Shown here: positions 34,993 through 44,023 of the stretch, one piece after another
Layout: every line of letters begins with the position of its first letter
How positions within the stretch are numbered: the stretch's first letter is position 1
Source: Candidatus Scatonaster coprocaballi
Lineage (GTDB): Bacteria; Bacillota; Clostridia; Saccharofermentanales; Saccharofermentanaceae
Reading direction: 5' to 3'
DNA: 47,788 bases
NCBI GenBank assembly: GCA_018064475.1
Contig: JAGHVD010000011.1
Span: 1-47,788, forward strand
Made by a program: the position numbers and the translations under genes
The notes under the pieces: generated by a model
Databases searched by the model: none
Told to the model about the DNA's origin: nothing
Seen by the model: the letters and a program-made list of their open reading frames with translations, nothing else

Positions 34993-37575
34993 TTAATTTT
35001 CCTCTTCTTCCTTCTTGGGAATATATTTGATCTCATCGAACAATTCGCTTCTTCGCTTACTACTCTCGAAAACATTGTTGTATGTGAGAATGTTGTACTG
35101 GTTGAGAATACCGGTATCGTCCGGCACCTCAGAGAGTGAATTATATCGATTGCCCTGCGCGTCATATACGCCCATGGTCGTGAGATACGGATACTGTTTA
35201 TACGCCTCTGCAATCAGCAGATTGTACTCAGGAAGATCCAGACCGGACATCTGAAGTACCAGCGTAGAGAGGTAATTGAGACTGATGCGCGGCACATCGT
35301 ATTCCGGAATGTCGTAGTTCGCCCAGATGAAGAAATCCGTCTGGTAGAGTTGCTGCATCTCTTCACCGGTCAGGTCCATGGTATCTTTCCCCAACATCGC
35401 CTGATAGAAACCATTCTCCATACTCGGGAGATGGTCACCGAAGAAGCAGATGAGGACCGGTTCATCGACCGAACTGAAGTAATCGATCAGCACTTCCACC
35501 GCCGCATCAGACTGACGGGCCAGAGACAGATACTGCTCCGTCTCGGTGAATTTCTCCGGATACTCCACCAGCTCCACATCCTGATTGAAATTCGGATTGG
35601 TACTGGAATAAGAACCGTGATTCTGCATCGTCACGTTGAACAAGAACAACGGATGGCCGGGTTCTTTTGCCTCATAAAGCTCAATCAACTTGGCATAAGA
35701 ACTGCGGTCGGAAATATAGGAGCGGATCAGCTCCGCGTCAGCATCGAAATCGTCGAGCGAGAGGAAATCGTCGAAGTCCATGCGCTCGTACACGTCTGGG
35801 CGGTTCCAGCCACTGGCCAGATACGGATGCACCGCGATGGTCTCATAGCCCTGTGTCTTTAGGAAACGCGGCAGCGCGCCGGTCGAGGAAGTCACATACT
35901 GCTGATACGGGATACTTCCGATGGGGAAGAACGCCATGGAATTGCCGGTCAGGAACTCGAACTCCGAGTTCGCCGTACCACCACCGAAAGTCGAGACACC
36001 CAGGTCACCGTGAATCACGTTTTCCCCGGTAAAAAGCTGGTCCATGTAAGGGTGAAGCGGAAGATTGGTCTCGAAATCCGCCACGGTCGACATATCGGTA
36101 TAGGACTCGTTCATGATGCAGATGATGGTCGGTTTCTCACCATCTTTCAAGACACGCTGACCCGCCTCAGCATGTGCGGACTTGTTCTGCGCGTAGTCCG
36201 CCAGCACCTCGTCAGGAAGCATGTGGTTCACGGAAGACTGCTCGATATGGTCCTGGATCTCCGTCACCGCATCGGCCCCATAGCCTTCCGGTACTTTGAC
36301 CGTCACATCCTGCGCACTCATGGTCAGCGCGATCACAAGACCGTTCTTCTGGAAGTTACTGGGCTGGTTCCAAGAATAGTTCTCCACACTCACACTATCT
36401 ACGAAATTGAAAGGCATGATGCGATACATATTCAGATGGAACAGAACCGGTATCAGGAACGCGGCAAGCACGGCGCCCACGCTCCCCAGCGCGACACGCA
36501 TCCGGCGAAGCAGGAAGCCGTAATTACACTTAGAAATGATCAGAATCGAGAGTACGAATAGAAGTGCCGCAATCAGTAGGATTGGGGACAGATTGATGTG
36601 GTAGTTGCCCGACACGTTCATGGCCGTCTGTAAGGTCACCACGTCCCACACCTGCACCGGCTCACCGCGCCACAGGAATTTGAAATAGTTGAAGATGGCG
36701 ATTGCGAAGATCACCGAGTTGGCAATGATCGTCGTCAGTCGGAATTTGTTGAACGCCACGAACAGGACGATGTAGAGGAGCAGGTAGAACACATAGTTCA
36801 CAATATAGGCCGCAGGTGTTTTCTTCAGAACAGAGTTGTTGTTGAGCATCTCCGTCACGGTAAACATCAGGATCGGCATGAGAAAAAGCACCACCATCGT
36901 CAATCGTTCCTCGCCCTTATCGGACAGGTCGACGTGCAGGAGCGCCAGCAATGCACAGACCAGGAGCAGGATCACCGTGGTCACCACCGCGGCATAGTTC
37001 ACTTCGGAGTAGCGGATCTGCACATTACTCTGTACATTATCGTCCTCCGCCAGCCCTGGGAAAACCACTCGCTCCAGTTCGTCGTTCACGTTGGAGGAGA
37101 CCCACGCCGTCGGCAATTCCTCGCCGATGGTGCCTTCGGTCTGAAGTGTGAACGCATACTGTTTCTTCGGTTCCAGTTCAAGATTCACATGGTATCTCTG
37201 ATATGCGTTATCTTTCAGGCGAAGCAGTGCAGTCGTCTCTTCGTAGAGGACATTGCCCTGCTGATCCAGTACACGGAAGATCAGGTTACCCTGTGGTTGA
37301 GATACGTTGCCCTCCTCCACATTCGTCGCCAATCGGATCTCGATAAAGTCGACATCCTCCTTGGTTGGGGTGAAATACTGCACCAGTGGCTGTTCGCCAC
37401 TGATGACGCCGATCGGTTGCGAGTCCCGGCCGAAGCAGGATACCGTCTCACGAGACTTGAAGATCGACGCATCGAAGCACACGATCAGAATCAAAACAAG
37501 TGTAACCAGAAGCACCAGGCCCCAACGCATGCGGTTCCTGGTAAAACTGATTCTCTTTCGCTCAAACTTAATCAA
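34993..37575 (-). CDS. LTA synthase-like phosphoglycerol transferase
   Basis: The 860-residue membrane protein has a first helix (about 17-36), a beta-rich extracellular domain of about 150 residues, seven or so further helices (about 200-400), and an extracellular sulfatase-like catalytic domain. The catalytic Thr is in STFGGGTANSEFEFLTG, and CIMNESYTD, FNVTMQNHGSY and CFFGDHLPS supply metal ligands. This is the LtaS/MdoB-type fold that moves glycerol phosphate from phosphatidylglycerol to a glycolipid or glycan. The extra N-terminal domain makes it longer than LtaS (about 640). The start is TTG at 37575 (ACT TTG ATT AAG) with AGGGAG upstream. It is the first gene of the operon with the helicase and the cellulase. 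Confidence 0.86.
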   Translation of the reverse strand: MIKFERKRISFTRNRMRWGLVLLVTLVLILIVCFDASIFKSRETVSCFGRDSQPIGVISGEQPLVQYFTPTKEDVDFIEIRLATNVEEGNVSQPQGNLIFRVLDQQGNVLYEETTALLRLKDNAYQRYHVNLELEPKKQYAFTLQTEGTIGEELPTAWVSSNVNDELERVVFPGLAEDDNVQSNVQIRYSEVNYAAVVTTVILLLVCALLALLHVDLSDKGEERLTMVVLFLMPILMFTVTEMLNNNSVLKKTPAAYIVNYVFYLLLYIVLFVAFNKFRLTTIIANSVIFAIAIFNYFKFLWRGEPVQVWDVVTLQTAMNVSGNYHINLSPILLIAALLFVLSILIISKCNYGFLLRRMRVALGSVGAVLAAFLIPVLFHLNMYRIMPFNFVDSVSVENYSWNQPSNFQKNGLVIALTMSAQDVTVKVPEGYGADAVTEIQDHIEQSSVNHMLPDEVLADYAQNKSAHAEAGQRVLKDGEKPTIICIMNESYTDMSTVADFETNLPLHPYMDQLFTGENVIHGDLGVSTFGGGTANSEFEFLTGNSMAFFPIGSIPYQQYVTSSTGALPRFLKTQGYETIAVHPYLASGWNRPDVYERMDFDDFLSLDDFDADAELIRSYISDRSSYAKLIELYEAKEPGHPLFLFNVTMQNHGSYSSTNPNFNQDVELVEYPEKFTETEQYLSLARQSDAAVEVLIDYFSSVDEPVLICFFGDHLPSMENGFYQAMLGKDTMDLTGEEMQQLYQTDFFIWANYDIPEYDVPRISLNYLSTLVLQMSGLDLPEYNLLIAEAYKQYPYLTTMGVYDAQGNRYNSLSEVPDDTGILNQYNILTYNNVFESSKRRSELFDEIKYIPKKEEEEN

Positions 37576-37615
37576 AGTCTATCTCCCTATACGGCAATCC
37601 CCACGCCGCATAATC

Positions 37616-37654
37616 ATCGTCTATATGAGACGATTTTCTTCGTCCATATGAGAC
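37616..37654. promoter_or_regulatory. Tandem dyads in LTA-synthase operon leader
   Basis: ATCGTCT-ATATG-AGACGAT (37616-37634) is a perfect 7-5-7 inverted repeat. Part of it, CGTCYATATGAGAC, recurs at 37641-37654, 23 bases further on. Both lie between the promoter and the TTG start. They could be paired operator sites or mRNA hairpins. Confidence 0.5.
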
Positions 37655-37682
37655 AGTCGTTCATTCTCTTACACTGACCCCT

Positions 37683-37710
37683 ATTATATATAGAATTCTC
37701 TATCTTTCAA
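37683..37710 (-). promoter_or_regulatory. Promoter of LTA synthase-helicase-cellulase operon
   Basis: The minus strand has TTGAAA (37705-37710), a 16-bp spacer and a perfect TATAAT (37683-37688). The leader is about 100 bases and holds the dyads at 37616-37654. Confidence 0.75.
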
Positions 37711-37766
37711 TCTCTCAAGGTTTAGCGGTTTTGCACAGAAAACACATTTGAATTGTATTTCGTGAT

Positions 37767-38165
37767 TCAAAGTACAAATGCCTTGGGTAGCAGATCCGCA
37801 AGGGTACAGACCTTGACCTCATCGCCGTCTCGCACAATCACCTCAAACTTGTCCATCTCCACGTGCTCGCTGAGCACCTGTCGACAGACACCGCATGGGT
37901 AGCAAGCCTCGGTAGGCGCTTGATCTGCTGGCGCACCGACAATCGCGATGGCGGCAAATCCGTGAATCCCTTCGCTGATCGCCTTACTCAAGGCCACCCG
38001 CTCCGCGCAGATACTGGGCGAGAACACCGAAGACTCTATGTTGCATCCGGTCGAAACACTTCCATCCAGTGCAAGCAACGCCGCGCCCACGGTAAAACCG
38101 GAGTACGGAGCATACGCATGTTCTCGAGCCTGTTCCGCAATTTCCAATAATGCAACATGATCCAT
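37767..38165 (-). CDS. cdd: Cytidine deaminase
   Basis: Cdd deaminates cytidine and deoxycytidine to the uridines. The 132-residue protein has YAPYSGFTVGAALL, the zinc motif ICAERVALSKAI (Cys and catalytic Glu) and PCGVCRQVLSE (two Cys ligands). The start is the ATG at 38165 with GGGGAT nearby; an upstream in-frame GTG at 38189 overlaps the deoC stop and is less likely. It lies 20 bases after deoC, last in the deoB-deoC-cdd operon. Confidence 0.95.
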   Translation of the reverse strand: MDHVALLEIAEQAREHAYAPYSGFTVGAALLALDGSVSTGCNIESSVFSPSICAERVALSKAISEGIHGFAAIAIVGAPADQAPTEACYPCGVCRQVLSEHVEMDKFEVIVRDGDEVKVCTLADLLPKAFVL

Positions 38166-38185
38166 CTCAACATCCCCGCCTTTCT

Positions 38186-38836
38186 TCACTTGATCAGTCG
38201 ACTAGTACCCAGTCGATCGGCTCCGGCTTCGATCAGCGCCGCAGCGTCGGCAAAATCCTTGATGCCGCCGGCTGCTTTAACCTTCACTTCCGGTGCACTG
38301 TTTGTGCGCATCAGACGCACATCCTCCACAGTCGCACCACCGGTAGAGAAGCCGGTAGATGTCTTGATGAAGTCGCACTTCGCTTGGCTGACCAGTTCGC
38401 AGAGCTTGATCTTCTCTTCTTCTGTCAGCTGGCAGGTCTCGATGATGACCTTAAGCACCACGTCCTTACAAGCATCTCGCATCGCCAGTAATTCCAGATA
38501 GACTCGGTCGAAATTCCCGTTCTTCACGTCACAGAGGTTAATGACCATATCGATCTCTTTCGCACCGAGGCGGATCGCTTCTTTGGCCTCGAACACTTTC
38601 GTGGCCGGTGTGGCATATCCATTCGGAAAACCAATTACGGTGCAGACCGGCAATTTCCCCTTCAGAAACTGCACGGCATCACTGACATAGCACGGTGGAA
38701 TGCAGACGCTTGCCGCACCGGCTTCCAGAGCCGCTTCACAGAGGCTCCGGATCTCGTCCAGAGTGGACGTTGTACGAAGCAAAGTATGGTCTACTTTACT
38801 GATGATTTTCTTCTCTTCTTCGCTGTAATTCATCAT
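38186..38836 (-). CDS. deoC: Deoxyribose-phosphate aldolase
   Basis: DeoC splits deoxyribose-5-phosphate into acetaldehyde and glyceraldehyde-3-phosphate, feeding deoxynucleosides into glycolysis. The 216-residue protein has DHTLLRTTSTLDEI, VCTVIGFPNGYATPATKVFE, KEIDMVINL, the Schiff-base Lys in CDFIKTSTGFSTGGAT and VKAAGGIKDFADA. The start is the first of two consecutive ATGs at 38836, 8 bases after GGAG; an upstream GTG is too near the ribosome site. It lies 26 bases after deoB. Confidence 0.95.
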   Translation of the reverse strand: MMNYSEEEKKIISKVDHTLLRTTSTLDEIRSLCEAALEAGAASVCIPPCYVSDAVQFLKGKLPVCTVIGFPNGYATPATKVFEAKEAIRLGAKEIDMVINLCDVKNGNFDRVYLELLAMRDACKDVVLKVIIETCQLTEEEKIKLCELVSQAKCDFIKTSTGFSTGGATVEDVRLMRTNSAPEVKVKAAGGIKDFADAAALIEAGADRLGTSRLIK

Positions 38837-38862
38837 AGCTGTCACTCCTTTGTTGCTTAGAT

Positions 38863-40041
38863 TTAAGATTGTCTCATTTCTTTCCAGAAAGACTCACCGG
38901 AAAGCGCATTCGTGTTGATGCCGAAATAGTCACCAATGGTCTTCGCAATATCGGCGAAGCTACTTCTCACACCCAGATCCGTTCCCGGACGAACACGGTC
39001 ACCGTATGCGAGGAAGGGCACATTCTCTCGTGAATGATCCGTGGACGGTGTGGACGGGTCGCATCCGTGATCCGCAGTGATCATGAGGATATCGTCCTTC
39101 TGAAGTCGGCATAAGATCTCCGGCAGACGGTCATCGAAATAGGTCAGTGCCTCCGCATATCCAGAGACGTTGTTACGATGACCATACAGCATGTCGAAGT
39201 CCACAAGATTGACGAAGATCAGTCCTTCCGGGGTCATGTCCATCGCGCCCAGGGTCTGCTCGATACCATCGATATTTCCCGATGTACGCACCGATTTCCC
39301 GACGCCCCGACCTGCGAAAATATCGTAGATCTTGCCAACGCCATAAACCGGAATATGCGCTTCGGTCAGCAGGTCCAGTAAGGTCGGCTTCGGCGGGACC
39401 AGTGAGAAATCGTGGCGATTCGAAGTCCGCTCGAAGTTCGGGTATTCGCCGGCAAAAGGTCTCGCAATGACGCGTCCGACGCCGTGTTCGCCGACGAGGA
39501 TCTTCCTTGCGATCTCGCAGTAGCGGTACAGTTCTTCCACCAGCACCACATCCTCATGGGCCGCAATCTGGAAGACACTGTCTGCCGAGGTGTAGACGAT
39601 GAGGTCGCCGGTCTTCATGTGTTCCTGGCCGTACGCCTGGATCACTTCCGTGCCAGAGTATGGCAGGTTGCAGAGTACTTTGCGACCGGTCTCCTTCTCG
39701 AAAGCCTCGATGACCTCCGGTGGAAAACCATTCGGATATGTCGGAAGCGGTTGTTCTGAAACCAGTCCCATGATCTCCCAGTGACCGATGGTGGTATCCT
39801 TGCCCTTCGATGCTTCCTCCAAGCGGGCCCATGCGCCCAAGCCGTTCGAAGCGCGCTGATCGTAAGGCAGTGCCCCCTCGATACAGTCCATGCCGATACG
39901 CTTCATGTTAGATATGGAGAAAGCACTGTCCTTCGAGCAGGCGGCAAGTGTATGGGAGCCTTCGTCTCCGAAGTCCGCAGCATCTTTGGCGCCACCGATT
40001 CCCACGCTGTCCAGTACGATCAATATTACTCGTTTACCCAT
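38863..40041 (-). CDS. deoB: Phosphopentomutase
   Basis: DeoB interconverts (deoxy)ribose-1-phosphate and -5-phosphate, the step before DeoC. The 392-residue protein is an alkaline-phosphatase-superfamily enzyme with the metal site ILIVLDSVGIGG, the catalytic region KGKDTTIGHWEIMG (Thr), DIFAGRGVGKSVRT, VDFDMLYGHRN and LMITADHGCDPST. The start is the ATG at 40041, 8 bases after GAGG; an ATG at 40080 would add 13 residues not typical of the family. It is the first gene of deoB-deoC-cdd. Confidence 0.95.
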   Translation of the reverse strand: MGKRVILIVLDSVGIGGAKDAADFGDEGSHTLAACSKDSAFSISNMKRIGMDCIEGALPYDQRASNGLGAWARLEEASKGKDTTIGHWEIMGLVSEQPLPTYPNGFPPEVIEAFEKETGRKVLCNLPYSGTEVIQAYGQEHMKTGDLIVYTSADSVFQIAAHEDVVLVEELYRYCEIARKILVGEHGVGRVIARPFAGEYPNFERTSNRHDFSLVPPKPTLLDLLTEAHIPVYGVGKIYDIFAGRGVGKSVRTSGNIDGIEQTLGAMDMTPEGLIFVNLVDFDMLYGHRNNVSGYAEALTYFDDRLPEILCRLQKDDILMITADHGCDPSTPSTDHSRENVPFLAYGDRVRPGTDLGVRSSFADIAKTIGDYFGINTNALSGESFWKEMRQS

Positions 40042-40139
40042 TATTCTTTCCTCGAATTTCTCCACCTCGTTCTCTGCCATTTGGCTCGACTCCTGTCGAA
40101 GAAATCTGGTGGTCTTCTGGTTTACTATTCTGTTTTTTT

Positions 40140-40145
40140 ATTATA
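40140..40145 (-). promoter_or_regulatory. -10 box of deoB operon
   Basis: A perfect TATAAT on the minus strand, about 99 bases before the deoB ATG. The -35 region (TAAGAA at 17 bp) is poor. Confidence 0.4.
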
Positions 40146-40189
40146 TCGTATATGTGTGAATTTTCTTATAACGCGTGGAGGATTTTCCT

Positions 40190-41422
40190 ATGGCTGATTG
40201 TCCGAGCGGACGCCCGATCATCATGATTTCTCTTGACGCTGTCTCCAATGACGACGTGAACTACTTACTCACGCTTCCGAATTTTAAGAAGCTTGCCTCA
40301 TACGGATATCTTCATCGCGAAGTGGATTCGATCTTTGTCACCCAGACATACTCTGTACACACCAGTGTCTCGACCGGTGAACTCCCCAGCGTGCATGGTC
40401 TTTTCGACAACGTCATTGACAATGTCGATGCGAAGATCGAACGTTGGCGTGCGCATAAGAAATACATCCAAGCGAAGACTCTCCCCACCCGTGCGACAGA
40501 GCGCGGCATGGTCATCTGTTCCCTGATGTACCCTGCAACACCTGGTGAGAAGATCCGCTACCACATTGCCGAGATTCCAGGTTCCGAGAGCATCATTAAG
40601 CGTGGCGCTGCTTTCCTACGATATACTTCTTTCGGCTGGATGCTTCGTAAGTACATCCGCTATGGTAAATATCTCCGTCCCTTCGATTACTACGGCATGG
40701 ACAATTTCATCGGCCGCGTTGCGCCACCACTGATTGCGAAGGACAAGGCCGATCTCTACATGATTCATCTTCTGAATGTCGACGCGAAGAAACACCGCAC
40801 CGGTATTGATTCGCCGGAGACGAAAGCCGCGTTGGATCATTGCGACAGTATGCTAGGCATGATCCTTGACGGAATCTGCGAACATGAGCGAAATGCCGGC
40901 GGTAATCCAGACGAAGCGCTCACACATTGTAATGTTCTGATCTTCAGTGATCACGCATGTAAGAACGTCGACCACAAGGTAGACATTCACAGCTTGCTGC
41001 TCAAGCACAATATCACCCGTGACATCGCCTATTTCCACAGCACCAGCGGTGCATGCTTCCTTCACGTGGAGAAGGACATCACCCCGGAAGCCCGTAAGAA
41101 CCTCGACGAGGCCATCGATGAACTTCGCAACATGCCCTGCATTGCACGCGCGCTGACCGAAGAAGAGATGACTGATAGCGGTGCCCGTAAGACTGGGTAC
41201 GAATGTGGTTTTGCCGCCAAAGAAGGATATGGATTCGGACTTACCTACCGCGGTCAGCACGGCTATACACTGGATACCCCGAACTACAAGATCTTCTACC
41301 TGGAGATCGGTCCGGATCTCACTTCCCCGGATCACATCGGCCAGCAGACCCACAGTGGTTCTGTCTTGGAAGTCGGTAAGAAAGCGATCCAGCTTGTCGA
41401 ACATCACCCCGGAAGGAAATAA
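40190..41422 (+). CDS. Alkaline phosphatase-superfamily phosphodiesterase
   Basis: The 410-residue protein looks like the type I phosphodiesterase/nucleotide pyrophosphatase group. Metal ligands are seen in MISLDAVS (Asp), LLNVDAKKHRTG (Asp and His), IFSDHACKNVDHKVDIH (Asp, His) and GQHGY (His). The nucleophile is probably a Thr or Ser in VTQTYSVHTSVSTGELPSVHG, where most relatives have TYPNH. No signal peptide is seen, so it may be cytoplasmic. The start is the ATG at 40190, 8 bases after GGAGG, rather than a GTG at 40175. The substrate is unknown. A MATE exporter gene follows after 53 bases. Confidence 0.82.
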   Translation: MADCPSGRPIIMISLDAVSNDDVNYLLTLPNFKKLASYGYLHREVDSIFVTQTYSVHTSVSTGELPSVHGLFDNVIDNVDAKIERWRAHKKYIQAKTLPTRATERGMVICSLMYPATPGEKIRYHIAEIPGSESIIKRGAAFLRYTSFGWMLRKYIRYGKYLRPFDYYGMDNFIGRVAPPLIAKDKADLYMIHLLNVDAKKHRTGIDSPETKAALDHCDSMLGMILDGICEHERNAGGNPDEALTHCNVLIFSDHACKNVDHKVDIHSLLLKHNITRDIAYFHSTSGACFLHVEKDITPEARKNLDEAIDELRNMPCIARALTEEEMTDSGARKTGYECGFAAKEGYGFGLTYRGQHGYTLDTPNYKIFYLEIGPDLTSPDHIGQQTHSGSVLEVGKKAIQLVEHHPGRK

Positions 41423-41475
41423 TCTTTGTAAATCATCACGGCTGGTTTTACTGTGCCTATTTTAAGGAGTTCATT

Positions 41476-42822
41476 ATGCACGCCATCACCTCAAAACGTA
41501 TTCGACTGTCTGACCATTTTACGTATGGAAGACTTTTCCGCTTCGTCATTCCGACGATCCTCATGATGCTCTTCACCTCCATGTATGGTGTCGTCGATGG
41601 TCTGTACCTCGCACGTTACACGGGTAAAGAAGCCTTCGCTTCCGTAACGCTGATCACACCATTACCGCTTCTTGTTGGTGCATGGGCCTATCTCATCGGT
41701 GCCGGCGGTTCCGCTGTCGTAGCAAAGTCCGTCGCTTCCGGCAAGCAGGAGGAAGCCAATCAGCAGTTCTCCTTCCTGACACTGGTCAGCATGATCGGTG
41801 CAATCGTTCTTGCAGTCATCGCACTGTTCCTCGTTCGACCGGTCTCCCTTTTTCTCGGTGCCAACGATGTGATGATGCCCTACTGCCTACGCTATGCTCG
41901 GATCCTTCTTGCTGCCACACCGCTCTTCGTTCTGCAGAATGTATTCCAGAGTTTCTTCATCGTGGCAGAGCGTCCGAAGGTCGGTCTTCTCATCAACCTC
42001 ATCTCCGCTTTCCTGAATATTTTCCTGGATTTCGTATTCATCCAACTCATCGACGATGCTGTATTGGCTGTCGCGCTGGCTACCGTTCTCAGCCAGTTCG
42101 TCGGTGGTATCGTCCCTTTCATTTACTTCTACCGAAGCCGCACCATCACGCTCCATTTTGGACGCCCACACCTGGCAGGTGCCACCCTCGGCGCAATCTT
42201 CGCCAATGGTGCATCTGAGTTCGTCAGTGAGATCTTCCATCCGCTGGCCAGCGTGATGTACAACTACCGTCTCATGCATCTTGAGGGACTGAACGGTGTG
42301 GCCGCCTATGGTGTACTCATGAACGTCGGCTTCCTCTTCGGTGCCGTATTCCTCGGTTTTGCCGTAGGATCTGCACCACTCTTCAGTTATCACTACGAGG
42401 TCAAGAACCACGAAGAACTGCACGGACTCTTCCGTCGAAGCACCATCTCCGTAGTTGTGATGGGCTTCCTGCTCTACGGTATCGCCACCTGCATTGAAGG
42501 TCCTTTTGCCAAAGTATTCTTCCCGGAAGACGAGGCGTTATTAACACTGACAGAAGAAGGATTCGCGCTCCATAGTCTCTCCTATATGGTCATGGGACTT
42601 TCGGTCTTCACTTCCGCATTCTTCACTGCGCTTCACAACAGCCGCGTATCCGCAATCATCTCTTTCCTGAGAACCTTGCTCTTCGAAGTGCTGGCTATCC
42701 TGATCCTGCCATATTTCTTCGACCTGAATGGCATCTGGGCCGCAAGTCTTACAGCAGAGATCCTCGCACTGTTCGTGACCATCTATTTCCTGGTAACGAA
42801 GAAGAAAGAATATCAGTACTGA
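41476..42822 (+). CDS. MATE-family efflux transporter
   Basis: The 448-residue protein has about twelve hydrophobic helices in two MatE halves. Typical segments are FRFVIPTILMMLFTSMYGVV near the start, AWAYLIGAGGSAVVAKSVASG, and ATPLFVLQNVFQSFFIVAER. TAAGGAG lies 8 bases before the ATG. MATE proteins export cationic drugs or metabolites in exchange for Na+ or H+. It may share a transcript with the phosphodiesterase gene upstream, and it ends 13 bases from the convergent XRE gene. The substrate cannot be told. Confidence 0.9.
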   Translation: MHAITSKRIRLSDHFTYGRLFRFVIPTILMMLFTSMYGVVDGLYLARYTGKEAFASVTLITPLPLLVGAWAYLIGAGGSAVVAKSVASGKQEEANQQFSFLTLVSMIGAIVLAVIALFLVRPVSLFLGANDVMMPYCLRYARILLAATPLFVLQNVFQSFFIVAERPKVGLLINLISAFLNIFLDFVFIQLIDDAVLAVALATVLSQFVGGIVPFIYFYRSRTITLHFGRPHLAGATLGAIFANGASEFVSEIFHPLASVMYNYRLMHLEGLNGVAAYGVLMNVGFLFGAVFLGFAVGSAPLFSYHYEVKNHEELHGLFRRSTISVVVMGFLLYGIATCIEGPFAKVFFPEDEALLTLTEEGFALHSLSYMVMGLSVFTSAFFTALHNSRVSAIISFLRTLLFEVLAILILPYFFDLNGIWAASLTAEILALFVTIYFLVTKKKEYQY

Positions 42823-42835
42823 CGCGAGAGCGACT

Positions 42836-43933
42836 TTATCTTCTGGACATGAGTCGGATGGCATAGGTCTGCCAGATTTCCTCGCTGACCAGCACATATT
42901 CTTCCACATACTTGTGATACAGTGTCTCGGCATCGGCCACGTAGAAGGTCTTTCGGGCGAAAGTCCCGTTGATATCAATGAAGGCCAAGGTGATGCGGAT
43001 ATATCCATTTCGGAAGAAATACTTGTGTCCGGATTCTTCCGCCTCGCCGAATTCATGGATCTCATCTGGGAAGATCCACTTCTCAATCGGTACGGAAGGC
43101 AGTCGGACCGGGATGCTCTTGGTCGCGTCCGGATGATTCACTGAAACGATATTTGTCTTCAGGATCTGGCGCCCCTCGTTGGAGAGCTGACGACGGTGGC
43201 AGACACGTTGCTGCTTCTTCAATTCCGCAAGTTCGGTATACTTCTCCATTCGTGTGTGCTCATCCGCATTGATTTCTTCAGCCAGCGCAGCGATCTTATC
43301 GGAGTATGCATTGTACTCTTCTGCATAGGCTTTCTTATCCGCCACAAGAAGTTCCGCCGGAATCAGCTTCGTCTGCTTCGTGACGGATTGGATACTGCCC
43401 ATGATTAAGTTATCGAAATCTTCTTTGCTACACCAGGTAGAATCCTGAATATCCTTCCCAAGTTGGATGGCCGCAACTTCTTTCCAGTTCGTATCAACTT
43501 CTTTACCGGCACGCTTACCGTCCGGCAGATAGATCTTGTCCACATGGGGCAGGATGAAACGACCGACCCAGCTTCTCGGAGCATGAAGAATCTGACAGAT
43601 ATCCTGCACGGACAAAGTATGTGTCGTTCCCAGAAGTTTCACTGCTTCCGGCCAAGTCCTTATCTTCTCCCAAGTCTGTCGGGCAGGCTTCAGTACCGCA
43701 GCAGATGCTACATCTTCAGCCAGTTCGGATTGATAACGTTCCGGGAACCACTCACGAGGATACACACCAAGGAAGTCCGCGATCTTCTGTGCCTCCTTAC
43801 GGACAGGCACGCGCGAACCCTTGAGATAACGCGAGATAGAGGATTCTGCAATCCCCAGCGTCTCCGCCATCTGTTTCTGTGTCATCTTCCGATCACGAAG
43901 AATTTCCTTAATATTCTCGCCCAGTTCCAACAT
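42836..43933 (-). CDS. XRE-family regulator with unknown C-terminal region
   Basis: Residues about 4-60 form an XRE/Cro helix-turn-helix (KMTQKQMAETLGIAESSISRY). Residues about 90-150 contain another possible helix-turn-helix (SVQDICQILHAPRSWVGRFI). A coiled-coil-like stretch follows (about 205-255), and the C-terminal third is a beta-rich region with no recognised family. At 365 residues it is far longer than simple XRE repressors. The ATG at 43933 overlaps a half-site of the palindrome at 43952-43964, which suggests autoregulation. It faces guaA divergently, with overlapping promoters. Its function beyond regulation is unknown. Confidence 0.75.
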   Translation of the reverse strand: MLELGENIKEILRDRKMTQKQMAETLGIAESSISRYLKGSRVPVRKEAQKIADFLGVYPREWFPERYQSELAEDVASAAVLKPARQTWEKIRTWPEAVKLLGTTHTLSVQDICQILHAPRSWVGRFILPHVDKIYLPDGKRAGKEVDTNWKEVAAIQLGKDIQDSTWCSKEDFDNLIMGSIQSVTKQTKLIPAELLVADKKAYAEEYNAYSDKIAALAEEINADEHTRMEKYTELAELKKQQRVCHRRQLSNEGRQILKTNIVSVNHPDATKSIPVRLPSVPIEKWIFPDEIHEFGEAEESGHKYFFRNGYIRITLAFIDINGTFARKTFYVADAETLYHKYVEEYVLVSEEIWQTYAIRLMSRR

Positions 43934-43964
43934 GTCATTTACCTATCGCTATGTCAAAATGACA
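43933..43964. promoter_or_regulatory. Candidate operator of XRE regulator
   Basis: TGTCAAAATGACA (43952-43964) is a perfect 5-3-5 palindrome in the 5' leader of the XRE gene. A half-site TGTCATTT (43933-43940) overlaps its start codon, 19 bases away in the same orientation. Confidence 0.55.
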
Positions 43965-43998
43965 ACAGCAGAGTAGAATTCATTCATAATTTAGGTCT

Positions 43999-44007
43999 AT
44001 TATATCA
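43999..44007 (-). promoter_or_regulatory. Promoter of XRE regulator gene (extended -10)
   Basis: TGATATAAT on the minus strand is a perfect extended -10. The region where a -35 would lie (about 44022-44027) overlaps the guaA -35 on the other strand. The leader is about 60 bases. Confidence 0.6.
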
Positions 44008-44023
44008 AATATTCCTATTCCCG

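Noticed and set aside
40084-40098. TCGAC/GTCGA hairpin upstream of deoB as an operator
   Set aside because: The stem is only 5 bp and matches no known regulator site.
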